This document shows, in pieces, positions 9,066 through 18,027 of a DNA stretch of 64,000 bases; position 1 is the first letter of the stretch; every line of letters starts with the position of its first letter. Source of the stretch: Oscillospiraceae bacterium (GTDB lineage Bacteria; Bacillota; Clostridia; Oscillospirales; Oscillospiraceae); the NCBI GenBank assembly GCA_022846075.1, contig AP025582.1, forward strand, positions 1,302,001 through 1,366,000, in the 5' to 3' direction. The notes below the pieces were generated by a model that did not search any database, was not told the DNA's origin, and was given only the letters and a program-made list of their open reading frames with translations. The translations under genes were made by a program, and so were the position numbers.

Positions 9066-12062
9066 GTGCCGCGCCTGATTTTCAAGTGCCCCTACATCAA
9101 GGGCGGTACCTCCTCCGCCACCGCTCATCTTGAAAACTATGTGAAATATATGGCCACACGGAATGGTGTGGAGCGCATCGATCCGGGACGAAGCGGGTGG
9201 CCGGCCACCTCAAAGCAGAAAAAGATGGTGGAACAGATCCTGCGGGACTTCCCGCTCAGCCGTGGGATGTTTGAATACGAGGACTATGCGGCCGAGCCGA
9301 CACGCGCCAACGCATCGGAGTTCATCACTCGCGCTCTGGAGGACAACTATGACCAGATCGCCAAGAAGGATAACTATCTGAAATACATCGCCACCCGCCC
9401 CCGCGCCCAGCGCGTCGGTTCCCATGGATTGTTTACCGGCGAGGAAGATCAGCTCGTACTGGCGCAGGTAGCGGAAGCGGTCGCGGCCCACCCCGGTAAT
9501 GTGTGGCTGCCCATCATCTCTCTGCGGCGGGAAGACGCCGCCCGTCTCGGCTATGACAAGGCGGAAGAATGGAAAGCACTGCTCTCCAAGTATGCCATGG
9601 AAATGGCGGAGGCGATGAAGATCCCTTGGGAGGATTTCCGGTGGTACGCTGCATTCCATGATGAAGCACACCATCCCCATATCCACATGGTCTGCTACAG
9701 CGCCGATCCGTCGAAAGGCTTCCTCACCACGCAGGGCATCGCCCAAATCAAGTCGGGACTGGCAAAAGAGATCTTCCGGCAGGAGCTGACGGAGCTTTAC
9801 CAGAAGCAGACCCAGAGTAGGAACACGCTGAATGAGGACGCCCGCTCTGTGCTGGAGCAGTTGATTGAACAGATGTGGAGCGGCGCCGTGGTCAACCACC
9901 GCATGGAGAAGCTCATGGAGCATCTGGCGGAACGCCTGCGGCACACCGGAGGCCGGAAGCAGTACGGCTACCTCAAGGCTCCGCTGAAGGCTGTGGTGGA
10001 TGAGATTGTGGACGAGCTGACCAAAGAGCCATGTATCGCCGCAGCCTATGCCCTGTGGTATGAACTGCGGGAAGATGTGCTGCGCACCTACAAGGACGAC
10101 CTGCCTCCACGCCTTCCCCTTTCCCAGCAGAAGGAATTCAAGCGGATCAAAAACATCGTCATTGAGGAAGCGGTAACACTGGGGGCGCGCCAGCAGGTTT
10201 TCCATCCAGATGACCAGCAAGACCGTGTCCCTGTGAAGGACCAGGAAGAAGCGCCGCTGCCGGAGGCGCCCCAGCCTGATAACGACTGGAATGATTTCTC
10301 GGAGTCCCCACCGGACGATGTCCCAGACAAAACGGTGTCTGCGCCAGCCAAAGCGCAGATGAACTGGAGCGATGAGTACCGCCTGGCCCGCCGCTGTTTG
10401 TTTGGCGGCAAGGATCAGCCCCAGGATCTTGAGCAGGCGTTTACCCTGTTCCAACAGGAGGCGCAAAAAGGCAATGCGCTGGCCATGCACGATCTGGGCC
10501 GGATGCTTGCGGACGGGCTGGGCCGGAAGATTGATATGCAGGCCGCCCATGTGTGGTACAGCAAGGCGCTGGCCGCTTTCTACGCTGTTGAGAGGCAGAA
10601 GAAAAAACGCTATACGGAGTACCGGATCGGCAAACTGTATGCCGCGGGCCTCGGCTGTGAGCAGGACTATGGTGATGCCGCCCGGTGGCTCCAACTTTCC
10701 GCAGACAAAGGGTACAAGTATGCGCAATATTCCCTTGCCGGCCTGTTTCGCCGTGGACAGGGTGTGGAACAGGACGATGCACGGGCGCTGGAGTTATACA
10801 CAGCCTCTGCACAGCAGGACTTCCCCTATGCCACCTACGAGTTAGGAAAGATGTATCGGGACGGCATTGGCTGTGAGAAGGACGCCGAAGCGTCGGAACG
10901 GTGGTACCGGCAAGCCTTCGCCGGATTTCTCGAATTGGAGCAGCAGAGCCATGACGATAAATTGCAGTACCGCATCGGATGGATGCTCCTCCATGGTGTA
11001 GGGACTGGTAAAGATGAGGCGGCAGCCAGGGAGTGGTTTGAACAGGCGTCCAAACTGGACAATCCCCACGCGCAGTACCAACTGACCCGGATGATTTTCA
11101 ATGATCCATCCTCTACACCGGAGCAGACAGCCCAGGCATTGGAGCGGCTGACAAAGGCGGCGGAAGCCGGCCAGGACTGTGCTCAATACGCGCTCGGCAA
11201 AATCTATCGGGATGGTCAGGGCGTGGAAAAAGACATTCAAAAGGCGGTGGCTCTGTTCACACTTGCGGCAACGAAGGAAAACAGCTTCGCCGCCTTTGCT
11301 CTTGGCAAGCTGTATCTTGCCGGTGACGCAGCCCTGCCCAGAGACCCGGCGGCCGCACTGAAATGGCTCACATACGCTGCGGAACTTGGGAACCAGTTTG
11401 CCCAGTACCGCCTGGGAAAACTACTGCTGAAGGGAGACGACGGTATCCCAAAGGATGTAATAGCCGCCATCCGCTGGCTTACTGCCGCAGCCAAACAGGA
11501 GAACGGGTATGCGGAATACGCCCTGGCTCTGGTCTATCTCACAGGAGAAGATGCACCCAAAGACAGCGTAAAAGCACTAAGTCTGCTGAAGCGGTCAGCA
11601 GGCCGGGGTAATCAGTTTGCGCAGTACCGGCTGGGCAAGCTGCTGCTCCAGGGGGAAGATGCGCCAAAGGATGTGAAAGCCGCCATCCGCTGGCTCACCG
11701 CCGCAGCGGAACAGGGCAATCAATACGCCCAGTATGCCCTCGGCAAGCTCTATCTGCTTGGGAAGGAGGTCCCAAAAGATAGATCCAGTGCGATCAAGTG
11801 GTTCCAGCTGGCAACGGATCAGGGCAATGAATATGCTCAATATTTCCTGGAACACATGGATGATCGCTTGGGCCAGCCTCCTGTGGCGGCCGTCATTTCG
11901 CTGTTCCACCATCTGGCCAACATTTTCCAGGAGCAAAACCAACCACCGCCCTCCGGTGGCGTCCGGGTCGCGGTGGATCGGAAGCTCCTACGAAAAATCA
12001 AGGCGAAGAAGATCGCTCAGGGCCACAAGGCGGATGACCATGAGCCGGAAATGCAGCTATAA
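9066..12062 (+). CDS. MobP-type relaxase fused to Sel1-like repeats
   Basis: 998 residues from GTG 9066. The N-terminal ~330 residues are a HUH relaxase. The metal-binding motif is HDEAHHPHIHMV at about residues 198-209, and a conserved start MPRLIFKCPYIKGG leads to Tyr residues near 25-29 that could be the nicking residue. Relaxases cut oriT and pilot the strand through the coupling protein. A linker rich in Pro/Asp follows (~375-430). The C-terminal ~435-940 is an array of about a dozen Sel1/TPR-like repeats of the type YAQYRLGKLLLxGEDxPKD, probably a protein-interaction scaffold. The last repeats are very similar to each other, indicating recent internal duplication. NCBI-type MobP3 relaxases have this architecture. 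Confidence 0.9.
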   Translation: MPRLIFKCPYIKGGTSSATAHLENYVKYMATRNGVERIDPGRSGWPATSKQKKMVEQILRDFPLSRGMFEYEDYAAEPTRANASEFITRALEDNYDQIAKKDNYLKYIATRPRAQRVGSHGLFTGEEDQLVLAQVAEAVAAHPGNVWLPIISLRREDAARLGYDKAEEWKALLSKYAMEMAEAMKIPWEDFRWYAAFHDEAHHPHIHMVCYSADPSKGFLTTQGIAQIKSGLAKEIFRQELTELYQKQTQSRNTLNEDARSVLEQLIEQMWSGAVVNHRMEKLMEHLAERLRHTGGRKQYGYLKAPLKAVVDEIVDELTKEPCIAAAYALWYELREDVLRTYKDDLPPRLPLSQQKEFKRIKNIVIEEAVTLGARQQVFHPDDQQDRVPVKDQEEAPLPEAPQPDNDWNDFSESPPDDVPDKTVSAPAKAQMNWSDEYRLARRCLFGGKDQPQDLEQAFTLFQQEAQKGNALAMHDLGRMLADGLGRKIDMQAAHVWYSKALAAFYAVERQKKKRYTEYRIGKLYAAGLGCEQDYGDAARWLQLSADKGYKYAQYSLAGLFRRGQGVEQDDARALELYTASAQQDFPYATYELGKMYRDGIGCEKDAEASERWYRQAFAGFLELEQQSHDDKLQYRIGWMLLHGVGTGKDEAAAREWFEQASKLDNPHAQYQLTRMIFNDPSSTPEQTAQALERLTKAAEAGQDCAQYALGKIYRDGQGVEKDIQKAVALFTLAATKENSFAAFALGKLYLAGDAALPRDPAAALKWLTYAAELGNQFAQYRLGKLLLKGDDGIPKDVIAAIRWLTAAAKQENGYAEYALALVYLTGEDAPKDSVKALSLLKRSAGRGNQFAQYRLGKLLLQGEDAPKDVKAAIRWLTAAAEQGNQYAQYALGKLYLLGKEVPKDRSSAIKWFQLATDQGNEYAQYFLEHMDDRLGQPPVAAVISLFHHLANIFQEQNQPPPSGGVRVAVDRKLLRKIKAKKIAQGHKADDHEPEMQL

Positions 12063-12075
12063 GGGAGGTAATCTT

Positions 12076-12210
12076 TTGAAACAGAAAGTGCAGTTTAAAC
12101 AGCAGATTTTATTGGCGCAGCCCAAAGGCATTCAAGGGCTGAAAAGGCAAAAGCCAATCCCGTGCAGACCTGTTCTGTTCCACCGGAAACTCAAGGGAAG
12201 GAATCAGTGA
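12076..12210 (+). CDS. Small basic protein (44 residues)
   Basis: A TTG start at 12076 lies 7 nt behind GGGAGG and 14 bp after the relaxase stop. It encodes a strongly basic peptide (MKQKVQFKQQILLAQPKGIQ...) with many Lys, Gln and Arg residues and no acidic residues. The position and ribosome site argue for a real gene; the size makes this tentative. A nucleic-acid-binding role in the relaxosome is possible but only inferred from charge. Confidence 0.4.
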   Translation: MKQKVQFKQQILLAQPKGIQGLKRQKPIPCRPVLFHRKLKGRNQ

Positions 12211-12411
12211 GAGGCATATGAGGTATGAACCTGCGGACTCCCTTTAATAGCCTCTGGAGCTTCAACAAGAAGTTCTGAAATCTTTTTCTCTTTTTCAGTT
12301 ACCCTTTCAGGCACCTTTCCAGTCACACTACCGCTGTGGTCTATGGGCGTCGGGATCAAGTCCAAGAGCTCCGAAAGATGCCAACCAACCGAATGAATTA
12401 ACACAGATTTG
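12211..12411. other. Intergenic region without a supported gene
   Basis: About 200 bp between the small basic ORF and the attenuator of the primase gene. It is less GC-rich than its flanks, and a minus-strand open frame crosses it. I saw no promoter or repeat that I would defend. It may be the scar of a lost gene. Confidence 0.3.
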
Positions 12412-12439
12412 AGAGGCCGCATACTGCGGTCTCTTTTTT
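12412..12439 (+). terminator. Terminator-like hairpin directly before the primase ribosome site
   Basis: Stem AGAGGCCGCA / TGCGGTCTCT (12412-12421, 12425-12434; one G-U pair) with a 3-nt loop and six T. The Shine-Dalgarno AAGGAGG begins at 12443 and the GTG start is at 12458, so there is no room for a promoter behind it. The arrangement equals that in front of mobC. Confidence 0.8.
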
Positions 12440-12457
12440 GATAAGGAGGGATGTAGC

Positions 12458-13903
12458 GTGCCATATATCCACTTCACAGAGGACCAAAAACTCCGTGCCA
12501 ACTCCGTTGACCTGGTGGAGTTCCTGCGCCGGCAGGGAGAGAAACTCATCTCCTCCGGCCAGGACAAACGCCTCACCTCAGATCACAGTATTACTGTGCA
12601 TGGGAATGAGTGGTATGATCATGCTGCAGAGAGGGGTGGCCATGCAATCTCCTTTGTCCAAAATTTCTATGGCCTGACTTACCCTGAAGCAGTGACCCGT
12701 CTGCTCAACGGTGAACAGGGGGAGGTGTATGTACCGGCGGAGAAAAAAGAAAAAGAGCCGCCAAAGGAATTTGCCCTGCCTCCCTCAAACCAGGCCATGC
12801 GGCGGGTATATGCTTATCTGCTCCAGCAGAGGCACATCAGCCGGGAGGTACTAAGCGCTTTCGCACAGAAGGGACTGATCTATGAGAGCCGGGAATTGTC
12901 CATAGATCAGACAAAGGTGTATCACAACGCCGTGTTCGTAGGATTCGATGAACGCGGCGTTGCCCGTCATGCCCACAAGCGGGGGCTCTATACCCAAGGC
13001 AAAAGCTACCGGGGCAACATAGAGGGCAGTGATCCCCGGTGCAGTTTCCACTGGGTCGGTACCAGCGACCGCCTCTATGTATTCGAGGCCCCCATCGATC
13101 TGCTTGCCTTTCTCACCCTGTACCCGGACGGCTGGCAGCAGCACAGCTATGTGGCTCTCTGTGGTACGGCGGAACATGCTATGCTGTGGATGCTGGAGAA
13201 AAATCCAAATCTGCGGAAAGCCATCCTTTGCCTGGATCACGATGCCGCCGGAATCGAGGCCGCCGGCCGGCTCTCGGATATTCTGCGGGAGCATGGCTAT
13301 TCTCAAATTGCCTCGCTGCAATCCGAACACAAAGACTGGGACGAGGATCTGAAAGCGTGGAATGGACTGGAGGCCCAGCCCGCCGAGGAGCATCCGCAGT
13401 TTGCGGTGGCGGGGCTCGTCTGTCGGCGAATCGGAGCCAGGTGCAAGGAAGTTCAGCCAGACCGGGCGGTTTACCAGTTTCCCGGATTGCTCCTGCGGTA
13501 CCGGAACGACCTCCATTGGGGACGCTTTGACCAGGCGATGGAGCGCATGGAAACCATGGCGGCGCTGGCCCTCTCGGTGGTGCTGCGGGAGTGCAAACAG
13601 ATGGGTACCGCACTGACCACTGAGCAGGGCGTCCGGTTTTTAGAAAGCCACATCCTGCCTCATCAGAACCGGGGTATCCTCAAGAACCGGGCGGATGAGA
13701 TCGCCATGCAATTCCAAAGCGTATTGGCCAAGAACAATTGCCAGGGTATCCGTACCCAGGCAGAGAAAAAAGAGGTGGCCAGCGCATGGCTGGAGCTGGC
13801 CATCTCCTGTGCCAAGGTGCCGGTCAAGTACGAGGCCGACGAGATCAAACGGCGGCAGAAAGAGGAAAAGACCCAGAGGGAAGCTGAGCCAGTGATGGCC
13901 TAA
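12458..13903 (+). CDS. DUF3991/Toprim primase-like protein
   Basis: 481 residues from GTG 12458. The N-terminal ~90 residues resemble the CHC2-like zinc domain without the cysteines (ITVHGNEWYDHAAERGGHAI). DUF3991 follows (~105-190). A Toprim domain has the acidic residues in VFEAPIDLLAF (about 207-217) and ILCLDHDAAGIEAA (about 255-268). The C-terminal 130 residues are helical and basic. Such proteins of conjugative elements are thought to act as primases or topoisomerase-like helpers that convert the transferred single strand to duplex. It lies between relaxase and VirD4 genes. Confidence 0.85.
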   Translation: MPYIHFTEDQKLRANSVDLVEFLRRQGEKLISSGQDKRLTSDHSITVHGNEWYDHAAERGGHAISFVQNFYGLTYPEAVTRLLNGEQGEVYVPAEKKEKEPPKEFALPPSNQAMRRVYAYLLQQRHISREVLSAFAQKGLIYESRELSIDQTKVYHNAVFVGFDERGVARHAHKRGLYTQGKSYRGNIEGSDPRCSFHWVGTSDRLYVFEAPIDLLAFLTLYPDGWQQHSYVALCGTAEHAMLWMLEKNPNLRKAILCLDHDAAGIEAAGRLSDILREHGYSQIASLQSEHKDWDEDLKAWNGLEAQPAEEHPQFAVAGLVCRRIGARCKEVQPDRAVYQFPGLLLRYRNDLHWGRFDQAMERMETMAALALSVVLRECKQMGTALTTEQGVRFLESHILPHQNRGILKNRADEIAMQFQSVLAKNNCQGIRTQAEKKEVASAWLELAISCAKVPVKYEADEIKRRQKEEKTQREAEPVMA

Positions 13904-13908
13904 GCCTG

Positions 13909-13966
13909 AAGCAGCAAAGCGGAGGAATGGCTCAGTCCCACTCCTCCGCTTCTTCCTGGCTGCTTG
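13909..13966. terminator. Convergent terminator between primase and zinc-ribbon genes
   Basis: The perfect stem AAGCGGAGGA / TCCTCCGCTT (13917-13926, 13942-13951) is extended outwards by AAGCAGC / GCTGCTT. Short T- or A-rich tracts flank it. It overlaps the end of the minus-strand gene and can serve both directions. Confidence 0.65.
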
Positions 13967-14099
13967 TTTGTCTGCTGAGATATTCTGCCCGCTCCTGCTT
14001 ATTGGCTGGCCGGGTTGCCTGCTTTCCACAGTCCGGGCATTGCTCCGGCAGTTCCGGCGCCTCAAACAGATAGTAGCAATGGTCACATGCGCAAATCAA
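13932..14099 (-). CDS. Small zinc-ribbon protein
   Basis: About 55 residues. Two CxxC pairs (CACDHC and CPDC) are spaced 20 residues apart, forming a rubredoxin-like zinc ribbon, then an acidic tail. I choose TTG at 14099 because AGGTG lies 5-6 nt upstream; an upstream TTG at 14135 would add 12 residues without a ribosome site. Such mini zinc ribbons are frequent next to virD4 in clostridial ICEs. Function unknown. Confidence 0.55.
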   Translation of the reverse strand: MICACDHCYYLFEAPELPEQCPDCGKQATRPANKQERAEYLSRQTSSQEEAEEWD

Positions 14100-14193
14100 A
14101 GCAATCACCTCATACCAATTTATTATAGCAGACAAAGCGAAAACTGAACATCCCCTTCTGATATTAAGGCGTAGATATCAAAAGGAGGATCAT

Positions 14194-16008
14194 GTGCCAA
14201 CGCAAGTTATAACACTTATCGTGGTAGGCGCCATCATGTTTCTCGTGATCGGCGGTCTCGCGTTTCTCTCCCATTACTATACCCTTGACGGAATCAAATC
14301 CAAGACTGTGGGCGACGGCCAGCACGGAACCGCACGCTGGGCTACCAAACAGGAGATTCGGCAGACCTATGCCCATGTCCCTTTTGAACCAGAGCTGTGG
14401 CGCAAGGGAGAGCATCTGCCGGAAAAGCAGGGCCTTGTCCTTGGCTGCGAAGGGCCCAAAGACCATGTTACAGCTCTGGTGGACACCGATGACATCCACG
14501 CCATGGTCACCGCCGCCAGCGGCGCCGGAAAGACCGCGTTTTTTTTGTACCCCAACATCGAATATGCCCTCGCCAGCGGGATGTCCTTCCTCTGCACGGA
14601 TACCAAGGGCGACCTGTTCCGCAATTATGCCGGTATTGCCAAGGACTGCTACGGATACCAAATCGCCGTGTTGGATCTGCGTAATCCCACCCGCTCGGAC
14701 GGCAACAACCTGCTTCATCTGATCAACAAGTACATGGATATCTATAAGGCCGACCCCAAAAACCTGGCAGCAAAGGCTAAGGCGGAGAAATACTCCAAGA
14801 TCCTCGCCAAGACGCTCATCAACACCAGCGGCGGCGACAGCGCCCAGTATGGGCAAAACGCCTTTTTCTACGATTCCGCCGAGGGCCTGCTGACCGCCAT
14901 GTTCCTGCTGGTGGCCGAGTATCTGCCCACCGAGGACGCGAACGGCAATCCCATTGAAAAGCGCCACATCGTGTCGGTGTTCAAGCTGGTGCAGGAACTG
15001 CTGGCTCCCAGCCGGGTGAAGGGAAAGAATCAGTTCCAGCTTCTGCTGGAAAAGCTCCCGCCTAATCATAAGGCCCGCTGGTTTGCCGGGTCCGCCCTCA
15101 ACACGGCGGAGCAGGCCATGGCCTCCGTGATCTCAACGGTACTGTCCCGCCTAAACGCCTTCCTCGACTCGGAGATGGAGCAGATCCTCTGCTTTGACAC
15201 CGCCATTGACGCGGAGAAGTTTTGCAATGAGAAATCCGCCATCTTTATCGTACTGCCCGAGGAGGACCAGACCAAGTATTTTATGGTCAGCCTGATCCTC
15301 CAAAACCTGTATCGGGAGATCCTCACTGTGGCTGACGAGAACGGCGGCCGGCTCAAGAACCGGGTGGTCTTCTTCGCGGACGAGTTGGGCACCTGCCCGC
15401 CCATTCAGTCGCTGGAACTGATGTTTTCCGCCTCCCGGTCCAGAGGACTCATGCTGGTGCCTATCGTCCAGAGCATTACGGGACAGCTGCAGAAAAACTA
15501 TGGAAAAGAGGGCTCTGAGATCATCGTGGACAACTGCCAGGTCAACCTTTACGGCGGCTTCGCCCCGGCCAGTCAGACCGCGGTGGAACTGTCCAAATCT
15601 TTGGGCAGCCGGACGGTAATGAGCGGCAGTATCTCCCGCGGAAAAAACGATCCCAGCCAGTCCCTCCAGATGATGGAGCGTCCCCTCATGACCCCGGATG
15701 AACTCAAGTCCATGCCCAAGGGCAGCTTTATTGTGGCCAAGACCGGCGTCCACCCAATGAAGGTCAAACTGCGGCTGTTCCTTGACTGGGGCATCCGGTT
15801 CGGCATGCCCTATGAAGTACCGGAGAAGGCCCAGCGGTTCGTTGCCTATGCTGACAAACAGGAGTTGGAGGAGTCCATCATCCGCCGCCACTATGGGACG
15901 ATTGTAATGGATAGTGAGCAGCCGCAGGGAGGCGGCACATCCGCTGGCGGTATGGCTCAGGGAATTCAGGCCGCACCGGATTCCCGCAAAACGGTATTTC
16001 GGCCTTGA
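14194..16008 (+). CDS. VirD4/TraG-type conjugal coupling protein
   Basis: 604 residues from GTG 14194 (AAAGGAGG). One N-terminal membrane helix (~2-26, VITLIVVGAIMFLVIGGLAF). The Walker A motif is AASGAGKT (about 107-114) and the Walker B region is VVFFADELGTCPP (about 390-402). The final ~40 residues are Gly/Gln rich. It is the ATPase that recruits the relaxase-DNA complex to the type IV secretion channel at the inner face of the membrane. It is shorter than classic VirD4 at the N-terminus, as usual in Tn1549-like elements. Confidence 0.95.
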   Translation: MPTQVITLIVVGAIMFLVIGGLAFLSHYYTLDGIKSKTVGDGQHGTARWATKQEIRQTYAHVPFEPELWRKGEHLPEKQGLVLGCEGPKDHVTALVDTDDIHAMVTAASGAGKTAFFLYPNIEYALASGMSFLCTDTKGDLFRNYAGIAKDCYGYQIAVLDLRNPTRSDGNNLLHLINKYMDIYKADPKNLAAKAKAEKYSKILAKTLINTSGGDSAQYGQNAFFYDSAEGLLTAMFLLVAEYLPTEDANGNPIEKRHIVSVFKLVQELLAPSRVKGKNQFQLLLEKLPPNHKARWFAGSALNTAEQAMASVISTVLSRLNAFLDSEMEQILCFDTAIDAEKFCNEKSAIFIVLPEEDQTKYFMVSLILQNLYREILTVADENGGRLKNRVVFFADELGTCPPIQSLELMFSASRSRGLMLVPIVQSITGQLQKNYGKEGSEIIVDNCQVNLYGGFAPASQTAVELSKSLGSRTVMSGSISRGKNDPSQSLQMMERPLMTPDELKSMPKGSFIVAKTGVHPMKVKLRLFLDWGIRFGMPYEVPEKAQRFVAYADKQELEESIIRRHYGTIVMDSEQPQGGGTSAGGMAQGIQAAPDSRKTVFRP

Positions 16009-16022
16009 CGGAGGGAAACAGA

Positions 16023-16277
16023 ATGAACAGCTTTAGAAATATCTACAATTCCAATCTAAGCCACAGAGCCAAGAGCGTCTATATGTACCTCAAGGATCGG
16101 GCAGACAGCGAGGGACGCTGTTGGCCGGCTATCAGAACCATTGCTCTGGAGTTGGGGCTTTCCCGCTCTACGGTCAAGCGGGCACTGGATGATCTCTGCA
16201 GGGCTGGTCTGCTGCAAAAGGACCCACGCTGGCGGGAGAATGGGAGTCTTACTTCCAATCTGTATCATGTGGTATGA
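16023..16277 (+). CDS. Helix-turn-helix protein (84 residues)
   Basis: The ATG at 16023 is preceded by GGAGGG. The body is a winged-helix unit (SVYMYLKDRADSEGRCWPAI then LGLSRSTVKRALDDLCRAGL) as in replication-initiator N-termini and GntR-like regulators. It lies 14 bp behind the VirD4 stop and in the same operon. It likely regulates transfer genes or assists replication of the element; which of the two is not visible. Confidence 0.75.
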   Translation: MNSFRNIYNSNLSHRAKSVYMYLKDRADSEGRCWPAIRTIALELGLSRSTVKRALDDLCRAGLLQKDPRWRENGSLTSNLYHVV

Positions 16278-16289
16278 CGGAGGTGTCCA

Positions 16290-16511
16290 ATGCTGGTTGA
16301 GATCGATCTACTGGATTATTTGGCTTATCAAATGGGATGCGGAATTCTTTCTGATCTTCGGCTGTTCCAGCAAAGTGAACGGCTGCACAGGCTCACTGCC
16401 GCGATCCCTTTAGGTGCATGCAGCGAACAGGAATGGCTGGATGCGGCACAGTATTTGACAGGCCATGACTGCGCATCAGCACTGGAAGCAAGAAACCGTC
16501 TGGTGAGATAG
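16290..16511 (+). CDS. Small unknown ICE protein (73 residues)
   Basis: ATG 16290 has GGAGG nearby and is 12 bp behind the HTH gene. The product is helical (DLLDYLAYQMGCGILSDLRL and EWLDAAQYLTGHDCASALEA). It recurs in this position next to HTH genes in my recollection of such elements, but I cannot name a family. It is probably the last gene of the virD4 transcription unit. Confidence 0.55.
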   Translation: MLVEIDLLDYLAYQMGCGILSDLRLFQQSERLHRLTAAIPLGACSEQEWLDAAQYLTGHDCASALEARNRLVR

Positions 16512-16523
16512 CCTGTAAAAAGC

Positions 16524-16549
16524 AGACCCTCCCGCCAAGGGGAGGGTCT
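16524..16549. terminator. Bidirectional terminator
   Basis: Perfect 10-bp stem AGACCCTCCC / GGGAGGGTCT (16524-16533, 16540-16549). On the minus strand a CTTTTT run follows, so it serves the DUF4317 gene as well as the plus-strand virD4 operon. Confidence 0.75.
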
Positions 16550-16691
16550 ACATATCATGTGAACCGAGTCCCGGTTCATAATGAACCAACCAGAAGCGCC
16601 CACTCTAAGGATTTTATTTAAGACAGAAAATAACAAACAATATCTGGCCTTAAAGGTTATACCGCCTTGCGTTGTGTCCGGCTTTTGAAAT

Positions 16692-17834
16692 TTAATCGTC
16701 TTTCTGTGCAGCTGTAATGCTGACAGCAAAACCGTTGACCTCCACGCCATCTTCAGTAGGGATTAGGAGGTACTTGCGCCCGTTGATAATTTGAGTTTCC
16801 ACCAGGTAACTATACTCTGGATCAGCAGAAATGGTGATCTCAGGTGTCTTGATCTCAAAGCGGCTGCTGTCGATCAGGTTTGCCGGATTCAGGACAACCC
16901 CCGAACCAAACTGCTCGCCGCAGTTTTCCTGGAATGCTGCCACCTGTTCATCCGCAATCCCGCAGCTTTGAAGGATTTGCCCTATTTCTGAGGCACTCAT
17001 CTCCAGAGGTTCCGAACTCCTGCTCTCCCTGTGCTCCTTGATTTTCTCACGCAGCTGTTCATGAACAGTCTGCATCACTTCCAGACTGCAGTCAAACGCA
17101 TCGCTCAGAGCTGACTGGAATGCTTCCTTCTGCTCAACGGCAGACATCGGCGCTTCCACATGGAAGATCGCGTCAATGAACTCCTGGTGAATTTCATTGG
17201 CCTTCCTGCTGTAAAAGAGAGCGTTATAGATATTTGCTGCCCGGTCATCAAATGCCGGGAACAGAAAGCCAAGTTCCGGAGAAGCGACGGTTTGCCCAGC
17301 AGCGCAGTGGAATTCATTATCACCGGGGAAGTATCCCAGTTCCACCTTGCCCTCCTTGATGGGGCACACCACACAGACGATGTAGGTGAACACCTCATCC
17401 GAGGCATCCGCTTGCAGGGAATCATCCTTGCCCCGATGGGGGACATCGTAGCTGTCACAGGCCAGGAGCAGCAGGTAACTGCTGTCCCCCATGTCCAGAC
17501 TATTGATCACCTTGCGGTAAAAGGTCTGGCGGGCCTCGTTGTCCTTAAGCTGGGAATCCCGAAGTGTGGTGAGCAGGCGGTGTCCCTCACTATCCGCCAC
17601 CTGCTGGGTGGAGAAGACGATGTCGATGAGGTTTTTCCCCAGGGAACCGGACAGTCCCTTCTTCAAAAGGCTCAAATACTTCTCGGACTCCTCCTGCGGC
17701 ATCATGCCCAGGGATTCGTCCAGATCGGAAACGATCTCTTTACTGCTGTTGACATAGCATCCATAAACACGGCTGATGGTGCTTTTTTCCGGGCGAAAAC
17801 GGCGCCGCAGCTCATTGATTTCTTTTTGGTTCAT
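16692..17834 (-). CDS. DUF4317 protein
   Basis: 380 residues. The start MNQKEINELRRRFRPEKSTI and the following VYGCYVNSSKEIVSDLDES are characteristic of DUF4317, which is common in Clostridia and often on mobile elements. An alpha/beta N-terminal region (~1-200) is followed by helices and a C-terminal beta-sandwich (~290-375). No membrane segment or catalytic motif can be assigned. It faces the VirD4 operon and is probably transcribed from its own promoter. Confidence 0.85.
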   Translation of the reverse strand: MNQKEINELRRRFRPEKSTISRVYGCYVNSSKEIVSDLDESLGMMPQEESEKYLSLLKKGLSGSLGKNLIDIVFSTQQVADSEGHRLLTTLRDSQLKDNEARQTFYRKVINSLDMGDSSYLLLLACDSYDVPHRGKDDSLQADASDEVFTYIVCVVCPIKEGKVELGYFPGDNEFHCAAGQTVASPELGFLFPAFDDRAANIYNALFYSRKANEIHQEFIDAIFHVEAPMSAVEQKEAFQSALSDAFDCSLEVMQTVHEQLREKIKEHRESRSSEPLEMSASEIGQILQSCGIADEQVAAFQENCGEQFGSGVVLNPANLIDSSRFEIKTPEITISADPEYSYLVETQIINGRKYLLIPTEDGVEVNGFAVSITAAQKDD

Positions 17835-17944
17835 TTTTTCCTACCTCGCTTTGTAATCGGAACGGTTGATAACAGACGATGAAATCCATTTTAGTGGAAA
17901 GAGCTTGAAATTTCAATAGCCGGAAGCTCTTTCCCCCAAGAGCG

Positions 17945-17994
17945 CAAAAAAAGAAACCGCCCATGTCAGAAACTATCAGAAACTGACTGAGCGG
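17945..17994 (-). terminator. Terminator of the Xre regulator gene
   Basis: Read on the minus strand: GCCGC-TCA-GTCAG, loop, CTGAC-ATGG-GCGG, followed by TTTC and seven T. It lies 33 bp behind the stop of the minus-strand Xre gene. Confidence 0.7.
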
Positions 17995-18027
17995 CATATT
18001 TTTCATGTCAAACGCCAGTAGGAGTGG

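Noticed and set aside
9210-10727. A 505-codon open frame on the minus strand inside the relaxase gene
   Set aside because: The plus strand encodes the HUH relaxase motif and Sel1 repeats here; the antisense frame has no start signal.
12204-12464. Minus-strand open frame (86 codons) between the relaxase and Toprim genes
   Set aside because: The last part (VTEKEKKISELLVEAPEAI) looks protein-like, but there is no ribosome site, and the frame runs antisense through the terminator and the Shine-Dalgarno of the primase gene. At best it is a remnant.
17812-18006. Small minus-strand frame starting with MKNMPLSQFL
   Set aside because: It spans the terminator of the Xre gene and the start of the DUF4317 gene and has no ribosome site.
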